Below are positions 8,825 through 16,454 of a DNA stretch of 40,045 nt, in pieces. Every line of letters begins with the position of its first letter. Positions within the stretch are counted from its first letter, which is position 1. The notes under the pieces were generated by a model, which worked only from the letters and a program-made list of their open reading frames with translations, did not search any database and was not told the DNA's origin. Where the stretch lies: NCBI GenBank assembly GCA_016789345.1, contig JAEURG010000134.1:1-40045 (forward strand). The letters are read 5' to 3'. The stretch is from Anaerolineales bacterium. Lineage in GTDB: Bacteria; Chloroflexota; Anaerolineae; Anaerolineales; Villigracilaceae. The position numbers and the translations under genes were made by a program.

Positions 8825-10486
8825 TCAAACCTTTGCGGGAAACCAACATCTTAAAGTTCTCAAATTAAACAAACTTGCAACTCCTAAGATAAATCCCCCA
8901 ATCACAAAAGTAAATAATGGCAGAACCGAAAACACCGCATCAGATGGAATGCCATATTGGATGAAAAGGAGGTCTAAGTCTGCGCCGAGTACGCCTTGCC
9001 ACGTCACTAGAAAAAAGATGGCGAAGAATCCCAAGCCCAAGAGAATCGGTGAAGACATTCGTCCCTGACGTTGGCTGAGTCCCCGCACCATAAAATAAAT
9101 CAGCCAGCCTACTAAAACCATAATGAAAAATAATAGAAAGATGGGCTTTAACATGGTCAATGGTTCGTTTTCAATAATGAAACCAAGATGTAAATTCATC
9201 AACTCGATAATGTAAGAGAAAATCGAACCAACATTGACCATGCCGAGAATAATCAAAAAATCTACCCAAGCCAATACAATATTTGGCATGGCGGCTTGTC
9301 CGCTGGTGGTGGGGAGCACGCCTAATGCTTTCAATAATTTTTCAGGTTCAGGTAACAGTTGAGCAATGGCATCCAAATTGCGAATACCCTTACGAAAATC
9401 AATCCACTGCATGGGTGAAAGTTTTTCAGATATCTTCGTTCTTTGCAACAAGATAGGATAAACAACTTGTTTTTCAGGATTCGCTTGCGTGTCCGTTTTG
9501 AAGCGTGAGAGCAAGACCAAAACTTCATCAGCAGATTGAATATCATCTACTGGTGTATGGCTATACTTTTTTAATACAATATCAAGTTCATGCGCAATTT
9601 TGCTATCTTGTGGCGCGTAATCAATATAATATCGAACTGATTTCGGTTGAGAAATATTTGGCGAATATAAATTTGCAAATTTCGGCACGCTTGCTTCGGG
9701 TCTGCCCCAGCGTTGCATGGCAGGTGAACGCAACAGAATTAATTCGAGAAATGAAATTATTGGAATAAAAAAAACTTGTGCGAACAATAAAAACAAAATG
9801 ATATTGTATAAAAGCGATTTGCTGGAATCAAAATCAGCATTTTCGTTAATCATGCCAAGTTCAAGACCTAATGCAAATGTAAAAAAAAGTGCAATGGGCA
9901 AAGTCCACAATGCGGTTTGTGCTTGCGATAAATTGAAATCACGTTTGAGGATGCGATACGGCAATGGAAGCAACACCAACGGAATCAAGAATGTCCAAAA
10001 TGCGAAAACGGAATAAATGGATGTGATGACCCCAAACAATATGGCTAACCAAACGGTAAGCGGTGCTTTGAAACCAGATTGTGGTGTGGATTTTTTCATC
10101 GGCGTCCGCGACTCAATTAACTTCAATAATTTTTTAAGTGCTGATGAAAACCCGCCTCGAAAATCTACCCATTCAAGTTGTTCCAGTTCCTTCGGCAAAG
10201 TCACTGCCTGAAAAATCAGCAAGATGATGCGCTTTTTCTTTTCAAGAAAATGTCGCCACTCAATCTCCACACTGCGTGATGAAATTGACTCAGGAGAAAC
10301 GACAAGCAAAAGTAAATCGGATTGTTCTAGCCCTTTTTCAATTTGACCATTCCACGCTCGCCCTGGCACCAAACTTAAATAATCCAGCCAAATGTGATTA
10401 AATCCACGCTTCTCCAGATTATGGACAAGATCATCTACAAATCCAATGCATTGACGTGAGTAACTGATGAAGATGTTTGACTTCAT
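8825..10486 (-). CDS. Duplicated TIR-4TM membrane protein
   Basis: A 553-residue protein with the order TIR (about 3-130), four membrane segments (about 145-270), a second, shorter TIR-like domain (about 290-390), then four more membrane segments (405-550). The first TIR has the FISYSR opening, the box-2 region 'WLDYLSLVPG' and 'VSPESISSRSVEIEW'. Glu76 of the last phrase falls where bacterial TIR NADases keep their catalytic Glu. The second copy opens with RYYIDYAPQDS and ends with QWIDFRKG, matching EWVDFRGG of the first, but lacks the segment that would hold the Glu. I read it as an internal duplication with one degenerate half. It may sense a signal or cleave NAD-type substrates at the membrane. 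The ATG at 10486 gives FISYSR close to the N-terminus; the TTG at 10522 is rejected. No Shine-Dalgarno sequence; TATAAT at 10502-10507. Confidence 0.82.
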   Translation of the reverse strand: MKSNIFISYSRQCIGFVDDLVHNLEKRGFNHIWLDYLSLVPGRAWNGQIEKGLEQSDLLLLVVSPESISSRSVEIEWRHFLEKKKRIILLIFQAVTLPKELEQLEWVDFRGGFSSALKKLLKLIESRTPMKKSTPQSGFKAPLTVWLAILFGVITSIYSVFAFWTFLIPLVLLPLPYRILKRDFNLSQAQTALWTLPIALFFTFALGLELGMINENADFDSSKSLLYNIILFLLFAQVFFIPIISFLELILLRSPAMQRWGRPEASVPKFANLYSPNISQPKSVRYYIDYAPQDSKIAHELDIVLKKYSHTPVDDIQSADEVLVLLSRFKTDTQANPEKQVVYPILLQRTKISEKLSPMQWIDFRKGIRNLDAIAQLLPEPEKLLKALGVLPTTSGQAAMPNIVLAWVDFLIILGMVNVGSIFSYIIELMNLHLGFIIENEPLTMLKPIFLLFFIMVLVGWLIYFMVRGLSQRQGRMSSPILLGLGFFAIFFLVTWQGVLGADLDLLFIQYGIPSDAVFSVLPLFTFVIGGFILGVASLFNLRTLRCWFPAKV

Positions 10487-10526
10487 AAAATGAATGATTG
10501 AATTATACGTAATAAAGGACAAAATA

Positions 10527-10554
10527 AAAAGCCAACCTAATCAGGTTGGCTTTT
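10527..10554 (-). terminator. Intrinsic terminator of the pnt operon
   Basis: A 12-bp perfect stem (AAAAGCCAACCT / AGGTTGGCTTTT) with a 4-nt loop begins about 10 nt after the pntB stop. On the minus strand it is followed by TTTTTATTTT, a textbook intrinsic terminator. It also separates the pnt operon from the TIR gene on the same strand. Confidence 0.9.
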
Positions 10555-10564
10555 CTAATTCAAC

Positions 10565-11941
10565 TTACTTCTTAAACTCTGCCACTAATTCTTGTAATAC
10601 CTTCTTAGCATCACCAAATAACATTTTGGTATTCGTTTCATAAAACAGTGGATTTTCAATGCCTGCAAAACCTGCCGCCATAGAACGCTTCATTACGATG
10701 ACAGTTCTGGCTTTATCTACGTCAATAATTGGCATCCCATAAATCGGGCTGGATTTATCTGTGCGTGCCGCAGGATTCACCACGTCATTTGCACCGATGA
10801 TGATACATACATCTACACTATCCATGGTTGGATTAATCGTTTCCATTTCAAGCAATTGGTCGTAAGAGATATTTGCTTCTGCCAGCAACACATTCATGTG
10901 ACCTGGCATACGCCCTGCCACTGGATGAATCGCAAACTCAACAGCGATTCCGCGTTTGTCAAGTTCATCGCTCAACTCGCGAACTGTATGTTGGGCTTGT
11001 GCAACCGCCATCCCATAGCCGGGGACGATTACGACTCTATCTGCTTGTTCTAAAATAAATTTTGTATCTTCAATGCCAACGCGAGTGATGGGTCGTTCTT
11101 CAGCCAAAGCAGAAGAATCCACTTGACTTGAACCAACTGCGCCAAACAACACATTGGTAAACGAGCGATTCATAGCATGGCTCATAATAATAGATAGGAT
11201 AAAACCTGAGGCACCATCTAATGCCCCGGCGATAATCAACACTTTGTTATTAATGGCAAAGCCAGTTGCCGCAATCGCCAGACCAGCGTATGAGTTCATT
11301 AATGAAATCACCACCGGCATATCTGCTCCACCAATCGGCATGACGATAAAAATGCCAATCAATAAGGCTAAACCAATCATTGTATAAAATATGACAGGGT
11401 TATAAGGGAAGAAGATTAAGTAAACAAACATACCAAAGGCTGTAAAGAAGAGCGTGATGTTGATAAAGTTTTGACCCTTATAGGTAATCGGTGCGCTTTT
11501 GATAAGTTCACTTAATTTTCCAAACGCCATCAAACTGCCTGTTACGGTTAATGCGCCAAACAAAACTTCAAAGCCAATTGCGCTCATCAAGAAATTACTC
11601 AATTCGTGATGACTACCCTTTTCGATGTATTCATTCACGCCCACTAACACAGCCGCCAACGCACCAAACGCATGAGACAATGCAATGCGTTGTGGCATAG
11701 CCGTCATGGGCATAAAAATTGCCATTGCCGCACCAATTGCGGAACCAATCGCCACGCCAGTAATAATCCACGTCCAAGTGACAATATGCCCGCTAACCAA
11801 GGTACCGACAATTGCCATTAACATACCAATTTCAGCAAAGTGCATCCCACGCCGGGCTGTTTCAGGGTGAGAAAGCCCTTTCAAACCCATAATAAATAAA
11901 ACAGAAGCAATTAAGTAAACAACTTCGGTCAAATAATTCAT
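10565..11941 (-). CDS. pntB: NAD(P) transhydrogenase subunit beta
   Basis: A 458-residue subunit: about nine membrane segments (domain II, residues 1-265), then the NADP(H)-binding domain III with VIVPGYGMAVAQAQ (about 303-316), 'VAGRMPGHMNVLLAEA', 'IIIGANDVVNPAA' and 'SMAAGFAGIENPLF'. All match the PntB family, and the length fits (E. coli 462). The enzyme uses the proton motive force to drive NADH + NADP+ to NAD+ + NADPH. It is the last gene of the pntAA-pntAB-pntB operon, 2 nt after pntAB, with only a weak purine-rich Shine-Dalgarno sequence, so it is probably translationally coupled. A strong intrinsic terminator follows. Confidence 0.97.
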   Translation of the reverse strand: MNYLTEVVYLIASVLFIMGLKGLSHPETARRGMHFAEIGMLMAIVGTLVSGHIVTWTWIITGVAIGSAIGAAMAIFMPMTAMPQRIALSHAFGALAAVLVGVNEYIEKGSHHELSNFLMSAIGFEVLFGALTVTGSLMAFGKLSELIKSAPITYKGQNFINITLFFTAFGMFVYLIFFPYNPVIFYTMIGLALLIGIFIVMPIGGADMPVVISLMNSYAGLAIAATGFAINNKVLIIAGALDGASGFILSIIMSHAMNRSFTNVLFGAVGSSQVDSSALAEERPITRVGIEDTKFILEQADRVVIVPGYGMAVAQAQHTVRELSDELDKRGIAVEFAIHPVAGRMPGHMNVLLAEANISYDQLLEMETINPTMDSVDVCIIIGANDVVNPAARTDKSSPIYGMPIIDVDKARTVIVMKRSMAAGFAGIENPLFYETNTKMLFGDAKKVLQELVAEFKK

Positions 11942-11943
11942 AA

Positions 11944-12222
11944 TTATTTCTTCTCTTTTTTCTTGAACATCTTCAACATACGTTCAGTAATCATAAATCC
12001 ACCGACCACGTTAATCGTCGCTGCAGTCACTGCAATAAAACCAAGTATCTGCGCGGTTTCATTATCACTACCGGCGGCAACCAAAGAACCTACCAGCGAG
12101 ATACCAGATATCGCGTTAGTAGCAGACATCAGCGGGGTATGAAGCGTGGGCGTCACTTTGCGAATCACTTCAAAGCCTACAAATCCCGCAAGGATGAGAA
12201 TATAAATCAATTCAATTTGCAT
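11944..12222 (-). CDS. pntAB: NAD(P) transhydrogenase subunit alpha, membrane part
   Basis: A 92-residue membrane subunit with three segments (about 4-22, 33-53 and 58-80) and a Lys-rich tail. It contains the conserved 'VTPTLHTPLMSATNAISGI' loop of the alpha-subunit membrane domain. In E. coli this domain is fused to the NAD-binding part of PntA; here it is a separate gene, as in Rhodospirillum rubrum and other three-subunit transhydrogenases. The start has AAGGAGA 5 nt upstream of ATG. It sits between pntAA (9 nt gap) and pntB (2 nt gap). Confidence 0.96.
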   Translation of the reverse strand: MQIELIYILILAGFVGFEVIRKVTPTLHTPLMSATNAISGISLVGSLVAAGSDNETAQILGFIAVTAATINVVGGFMITERMLKMFKKKEKK

Positions 12223-12231
12223 GGGTTCTCC

Positions 12232-13362
12232 TTATTTCTTTCCTGCAAAAGTTGGATGAACAATTTTTCCCGCGTGCGTAATCAAACAACTTTGGATAAT
12301 GTCATCATCTAATTTCAATTCAAACTTTTTAGTTTCTTTATTCCAAAATTCATCCAACAAATTAAATAGATTATTGGAATACATCAGGCTAGCATTTAAT
12401 GCGACTTTTGCTGGCATGTTTTTAATGCCGATAATTTTCACACCGCCTCTTTCGACCGTTTTGCCTGCTACTGCGCCCTCGACATTTCCTCCACTTTCGA
12501 CAGCCAAATCCACAAGCACAGAACCTGGCTTCATAGCGGCAACCATGTCTTTGGTCACAATAAGAGGCGCTTTTCTTCCAAACAATTGCGCAGTGGTAAT
12601 GACAACATCTGCTTGCGCACAATATTGCTTCATCACTTCACGTTGTTTATTAAGTTGTTCTTTGGTTAATTCTTTGGCGTAGCCTTGTGCTGTTTGACCT
12701 GTTTCCCCCAAATCAATTTCTACAAACTTTGCCCCAAGTGATAAGACATCATTCTTTGCAACTGGACGAGTATCAAATGCATCCACTTTTGCGCCGAGGC
12801 GTTTGGCTGTTGCAATGGCTTGCAAACCTGCTACGCCCGCGCCAATCACAAAAACTTTACACGGCTGAATCGTTCCCGCCGGAGTCATCATCATCGGAAA
12901 TATTTTTTGAATCGCATCTGCGGCCACAATCACTGCCGCATAACCAGATAAACTGGCTTGCGAACTTAACGCATCCATTTTTTGGGCACGCGTTGAGCGC
13001 GGAATCATCTCCATTGAAATCGCAGAGACGTTTTTCTTCGCCATATCATCAATCAATTTCTTTTCATTGAATGGGTCAAGAAAACTGACGTGAATAGCAT
13101 TTTTCTTTAATAAACTTAAATCTTTTGTTTCGGGCTTTCGGATTCTTAAAACTATATCCCCGCTTGCAAAAAGATTCTTACGATTCTTTTCTATGGTTGC
13201 GCCTGCTTTTTTGTAGTCTTCATCTTTGATGTCTAGCGTATCGCCCAAGCCAGACTCTACAAAAACTTTTGCGCCTTTCTTAACTAACTTCTCCACCACG
13301 CTGGGCAACATTGGCACGCGCAGTTCAACAGCGGAATTCTCTTTGGGAATAACGATATTCAT
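12232..13362 (-). CDS. pntAA: NAD(P) transhydrogenase subunit alpha, NAD(H)-binding part
   Basis: A 376-residue soluble subunit (domain I). It opens with MNIVIPKENSAVELRVPMLP, the AlaDH/PNT N-terminal domain. It has the loop 'SSQASLSGYAAVIVAAD' and the Rossmann motif VIGAGVAGLQAIATAKRLGA (about 170-189), which binds NAD(H). 'VDLAVESGGNVEGAV' is the conserved RQD-region counterpart near 290. The ATG at 13362 has AGGA 7 nt upstream; a start five codons earlier (13377) would include that site and is rejected. It is the first gene of the operon. The 61-nt leader begins at an extended -10 box shared in sequence with the ettA promoter. Confidence 0.96.
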   Translation of the reverse strand: MNIVIPKENSAVELRVPMLPSVVEKLVKKGAKVFVESGLGDTLDIKDEDYKKAGATIEKNRKNLFASGDIVLRIRKPETKDLSLLKKNAIHVSFLDPFNEKKLIDDMAKKNVSAISMEMIPRSTRAQKMDALSSQASLSGYAAVIVAADAIQKIFPMMMTPAGTIQPCKVFVIGAGVAGLQAIATAKRLGAKVDAFDTRPVAKNDVLSLGAKFVEIDLGETGQTAQGYAKELTKEQLNKQREVMKQYCAQADVVITTAQLFGRKAPLIVTKDMVAAMKPGSVLVDLAVESGGNVEGAVAGKTVERGGVKIIGIKNMPAKVALNASLMYSNNLFNLLDEFWNKETKKFELKLDDDIIQSCLITHAGKIVHPTFAGKK

Positions 13363-13431
13363 AAATTTTCCTGTCATTTGGATTTTGCAAGCAGTTGTCT
13401 AACCCTGCTGAATTTTGTGGCACAGTGGGGT

Positions 13432-13440
13432 ATTTTATCA
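13432..13440 (-). promoter_or_regulatory. Extended -10 promoter of the pnt operon
   Basis: On the minus strand TGATAAAAT is followed by ACCCCACTGTG. The block CTGATAAAAT-A-CCCCACT matches the ettA promoter except for one extra base there. No good -35 hexamer is visible in either, consistent with an extended -10 type. The predicted leader to the pntAA ATG is about 60 nt. Confidence 0.5.
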
Positions 13441-13493
13441 GAAATAGAATTTTTTGACCTTGCACTCACCTTGCCGCATGAAGCCGTCAATCA

Positions 13494-14123
13494 TTATTCA
13501 ATTGCTTCCATGCTGAGCAACATCCATGCGCCACCTTCTTGAACGGCATAAACGCGATATAAGCGTTTGTTTTGGATTGTGTTCATCAATGATTCGGTGA
13601 TGAGAAATTTGATGCTATCCATTTGCAAAACGTAAGAAACTTTTGCAGATTGATGTCCGCGACGATTAATGCCACCTTGAGATGAATACGCTTCAGCACG
13701 CGCCTCAATTGTTTGGATGTTGCCAATTGGTTGCTCTTTCAGCGAGTTTCCCATTGCCTGATACATATCCACTGTGGATTGGTATTGACGTGGAATTACA
13801 AAGATTACTAAAATAGCAACAATGATTCCGATAACACATAAAGCAGGGAAAAATAATGCGCCAAGTGATTCTTGCAAAATGTCAAATACGCCGACGAGAT
13901 ATAAAACAAATGCAAAGAATAAAGCAAATCCACCGAATATCAATGAAATCAGCCAGCCTTTGTTATTATATTTTTGCGAACTTTCTTTTATAAAATTTCT
14001 TTCTTCTTCAAAGCGTTTGAGTTGAGCAGGTGATAATTTTCCTTGTTTATTGGCTTCAAGGTCGGCGGAGGAAAATTTTCCGTTTTGTTGTAGGGCGTAA
14101 TTATGTTCGTAGGTAGAGTCCAT
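13494..14123 (-). CDS. Two-TM membrane protein, unknown function
   Basis: A 209-residue protein. An N-terminal soluble region (1-55) contains a repeated 'G.LS/FS..(D/Q)L' phrase (GKFSSADLEANKQGKLSPAQLKRFEEER) that looks like a short amphipathic repeat. Two membrane helices follow at about 57-80 and 88-112. The C-terminal cytoplasmic or external domain of about 90 residues ends in 'YRVYAVQEGGAWMLLSMEAIE', suggesting an SH3-like or beta-barrel tail. I do not recognise the family. A strong Shine-Dalgarno sequence (AAGGAGA, 5 nt) precedes the ATG. The gene lies 10 nt downstream of the EamA transporter gene and is probably co-transcribed with it; it has its own stop 70 nt before the pnt promoter. 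Confidence 0.7.
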   Translation of the reverse strand: MDSTYEHNYALQQNGKFSSADLEANKQGKLSPAQLKRFEEERNFIKESSQKYNNKGWLISLIFGGFALFFAFVLYLVGVFDILQESLGALFFPALCVIGIIVAILVIFVIPRQYQSTVDMYQAMGNSLKEQPIGNIQTIEARAEAYSSQGGINRRGHQSAKVSYVLQMDSIKFLITESLMNTIQNKRLYRVYAVQEGGAWMLLSMEAIE

Positions 14124-14133
14124 GTTTATCTCC

Positions 14134-14979
14134 TTATAAAGTCATCAACACAATAGCAATTAATGCGGCAATGACTCCAAACCATTGATTGCGGGTGAGT
14201 CTTTCTTTGAGAAATATCCAAGCCAGCATAACTGTGGAACCTGGGTATAACGAACTTAATACAGAAGCGACATCTAACCTGCCTGCTTGGGCGGCGAGGA
14301 TGAAAAAGCCATTACCTGCTAAGTCTAGCACGCCGTTGAGGAAGACGATTGGTAAGACAGACATTTTTTCAATGCGAAAAGATGTTTTTGTGGCGAGCAT
14401 ATAAATCAGTAATGATGAAACGCTGGCAATGCGAGAAACCACCATCGTCCACAAGAGTGTGCCATCGCTGGTGGCTTGGTGCATGAGCACAAAGTAGAAG
14501 CCAAACCCAATGCCGGCAAGCAGAGACAGTTTCAAGTCGGCAAGATGCGAGAAAATATCTTTGATTCCAGCACCACTGTTGGAAATCATCCAAACAGCGA
14601 GTAAGGCAAGGACAAATCCTGTTAATACAAAATAATCTGGTAAGCCTTGTGTGATGATGCCAATGATGACGGGAATGAGTGCCGCTAACAACGCAGAGAC
14701 GGGACCTGCAATGCTCATCATGCCTTTGGACATGGCGGCGTAAAGAAAAATTAAACCCGTTGTGCCAAATAGACCTGCGGTGAAGGCGAATAAAAATTTT
14801 CGTGAAGATGGAAGTGCTTCGTTGCCTATGATTGCTAAAATGCTAATGGCAATTAAGCCAACAATAGATGCATAAAATACAGCGCGGACTGCGCCAATGC
14901 TTCGTGCGGCGAGCCCGCCTGTAAAATCGCCCGCGCCCCAAGTGAAGGCTGATAAAAGACCGTAAATGATAGATAACAA
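14134..14979 (-). CDS. EamA/DMT-family transporter
   Basis: A 281-residue protein with ten predicted membrane helices in two EamA halves (about 1-135 and 145-281). The first contains 'FTWGAGDFTGGLAARS', common at the start of DMT exporters, and the second ends in 'SSLYPGSTVMLAWIFLKERLTRNQWFGVIAAL', the conserved last two helices. The substrate cannot be read from sequence; relatives move amino acids, purines or cofactors. The start is TTG at 14979 with AAGGA 9 nt upstream; no ATG or GTG fits better without losing helix 1. It is followed 10 nt later by the two-TM unknown. Confidence 0.88.
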   Translation of the reverse strand: MLSIIYGLLSAFTWGAGDFTGGLAARSIGAVRAVFYASIVGLIAISILAIIGNEALPSSRKFLFAFTAGLFGTTGLIFLYAAMSKGMMSIAGPVSALLAALIPVIIGIITQGLPDYFVLTGFVLALLAVWMISNSGAGIKDIFSHLADLKLSLLAGIGFGFYFVLMHQATSDGTLLWTMVVSRIASVSSLLIYMLATKTSFRIEKMSVLPIVFLNGVLDLAGNGFFILAAQAGRLDVASVLSSLYPGSTVMLAWIFLKERLTRNQWFGVIAALIAIVLMTL

Positions 14980-15007
14980 AATTTATTTTCCTTATTAACT
15001 TATTTTG

Positions 15008-15061
15008 TACTAGACCACTGATGGCTGACGGCAGTCTATTGGCTGTGGCTTGTGGTCGGTC
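15008..15061. repeat. Short-period repeat overlapping the 3' end of the lyase gene
   Basis: The plus strand reads GACCACTGATGGCTGACGG..., then ATTGGCTGTGGCTTGTGGTC. Units share TGGCTG/TGGTC cores at roughly 8-9 nt. It supplies the last codons and the stop of the lyase gene. Its wording (GATGGCTGACGG) closely resembles the repeat inside mutS2 at 26150-26205. Confidence 0.5.
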
Positions 15062-15911
15062 TTGCCCGCGCTAAAACCTTTTGCGCATGTTTCAACAAAG
15101 GCATATCAATCATTTTGCCATCTAACGAATATGCGCCTTTGCCTTCTTTTTGACTTGCTTCAAATGTTTCGACAATTCTCTTGGCATAAGCGATTTCTTC
15201 TTCTGAAGGCGTGAATGCTTTTTGCACGATGGAAACCTGAATAGGATGAATGATTTGTTTTCCACTAAAGCCAAGCCTTGCGCCAAATTCTGATTCACGT
15301 TTTAAGTTCTCTTCATCTTTATAATCAATGGTGACAATATCAATGGCTTGCAAATCATTTGCGGCGCAAGCCACAATGACTGCTTGCCTTGCATATAATA
15401 ATTCAATGGCATCTTTTGTTCGAGTTGCTCCAATAGAAGCGGCGAAGTCTTCTCCACCAAAAATCATTGCATCCAAACGCGGATGTAATGCAATCTCTTT
15501 AAGATTCAAAATCCCTTTGGCGGTTTCAATGCCAATCAAAATTCGAATCGAATTAACTTTCCAACCATTTTTTAATTCTGCCGACTCAATAATTTTGCTC
15601 GCCCATTCAATTTGTTCAACAGATTCAACTTTTGGAATCACAATGCCATCAGGATGATAAGGCAAAACGGATTCAATATCATCTTTCTCCCAACCTGAAC
15701 CAACGGAATTAATCCGCGCTAGTTTTTCACTTGACCCAAAATCTAATTCCTGCAAAGCCTTTGCAATTGTGGCGCGTGCTTCGGCTTTCTTATTAACCGC
15801 CGCGCCGTCTTCCATATCCATACAAATGGAATCAACTCCAAGTGTGATGGATTTTGTAATCATCTTCCAGTTATCGCCTGGCATGTATAAAATTGCTCTT
15901 CGTGAACGCAT
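15036..15911 (-). CDS. CitE-like HpcH/HpaI CoA-ester lyase
   Basis: A 291-residue TIM-barrel lyase of the CitE-like family. It opens with RRAILYMPGDNWKMI. It has 'CMDMEDGAAVNKKAEAR' (about 30-46; acyl-CoA and oxoacid binding), the metal-binding Glu in 'IGIETAKGI' and Asp in 'GGEDFAAS', and 'GKQIIHPIQV'. A citrate lyase role is unlikely, since no citrate lyase alpha or gamma genes are present. It ends the methylcrotonyl-CoA carboxylase cluster, after a MaoC hydratase. In M. tuberculosis the analogous pair Rv2498c/Rv2499c belongs to leucine and itaconate catabolism. I infer cleavage of HMG-CoA and/or citramalyl-CoA. Shine-Dalgarno GAGGAAAA precedes the ATG. The C-terminal residues PTTSHSQ are encoded by a periodic repeat that runs through the stop codon. 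Confidence 0.85.
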   Translation of the reverse strand: MRSRRAILYMPGDNWKMITKSITLGVDSICMDMEDGAAVNKKAEARATIAKALQELDFGSSEKLARINSVGSGWEKDDIESVLPYHPDGIVIPKVESVEQIEWASKIIESAELKNGWKVNSIRILIGIETAKGILNLKEIALHPRLDAMIFGGEDFAASIGATRTKDAIELLYARQAVIVACAANDLQAIDIVTIDYKDEENLKRESEFGARLGFSGKQIIHPIQVSIVQKAFTPSEEEIAYAKRIVETFEASQKEGKGAYSLDGKMIDMPLLKHAQKVLARARPTTSHSQ

Positions 15912-15920
15912 TTTTCCTCG

Positions 15921-16004
15921 TTAGTCTTATTAGTCTAACAGGTCTTACAAGTCTGAATAGTCAAGACCAATTAGACTTTTAAGACCTACTGACTTGTTAG
16001 ACTA
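15921..16004. repeat. Inverted array of 9-bp GTC repeats
   Basis: Positions 15921-15962 are 9-bp units of the type TAGTCTTAT, TAGTCTAAC, AGGTCTTAC, AAGTCTGAA. Positions 15963-16004 hold the same kind of unit on the other strand (TAGTCTAAC, AGGTCTTAA, AAGTCTAAT, TGGTCTT when reverse-complemented). The result can fold into a long imperfect hairpin. It fills the gap between the MaoC and lyase genes, and its outer end contains the MaoC stop codon (16002-16004). The same unit forms the array at 23041-23145. Confidence 0.8.
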
Positions 16005-16454
16005 TTTAGATTTCTTCAAAAACATCGCCGTTCGTTCAAACTCAACCACAACAGTTCCTTTTTGATTTTTTCCTACACATTTAATTTTCACAATCCCCGC
16101 ATTAGGCCTTGACTTTGATTCTCGTTTCTCAACAATTTCACTTTCAGCATAAATCGTGTCACCATGAAACACAGGTTGCGGATGCACAATTTTATCGTAT
16201 CCTAAATTAGCGATAATCGTGCCATCGGTTAAATCAGAAACAGATAATCCCACCACGAGACCAAATGTAAATATGCCATTTACCAGCCGAGTCCCAAATT
16301 CAGTTTTCGATGCAAAATCTTCATTGATATGAAGCGGTTGCGAATTCATCGTCAATGCTGAAAACAAAACATTATCCATTTCCGTAATCGTTCTGCCACC
16401 ATGCTGAAACTTCATGCCCACTTCCAACTCATCAAAAAATTTTCCAGCCATCAA
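16002..16454 (-). CDS. MaoC-family (R)-specific acyl-CoA hydratase
   Basis: A 150-residue hot-dog protein. It begins with the MaoC phrase 'GKFFDELEVGMKF.HGGRTITE'. The active-site loop is 'LTMNSQPLHINEDFA', followed by 'EFGTRLVNG.FTFGLVVGL'. In R-hydratases the loop is usually T-x-D-x-N-P-x-H; here Asn37 stands where Asp is expected, while His42 is kept. The same Asn variant occurs, as far as I recall, in mesaconyl/itaconyl-CoA-type hydratases. Its place directly before the CitE-like lyase suggests hydration of 3-methylglutaconyl-CoA and/or itaconyl-CoA. Its ATG overlaps the stop of the biotin carrier gene (ATGA), so the two are translationally coupled. Confidence 0.87.
   Translation of the reverse strand: MMAGKFFDELEVGMKFQHGGRTITEMDNVLFSALTMNSQPLHINEDFASKTEFGTRLVNGIFTFGLVVGLSVSDLTDGTIIANLGYDKIVHPQPVFHGDTIYAESEIVEKRESKSRPNAGIVKIKCVGKNQKGTVVVEFERTAMFLKKSK

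Noticed and set aside
8825..10486. TIR gene as part of an anti-phage defence island
   Set aside because: Neighbours are ettA, a small membrane protein and the pnt operon. No Thoeris, CBASS, nuclease or other defence gene lies nearby, so a defence role is not supported by context.
15036..15911. Citrate lyase beta subunit (citE)
   Set aside because: No alpha or gamma subunit genes and no ligase are present. The context is an acyl-CoA degradation cluster.
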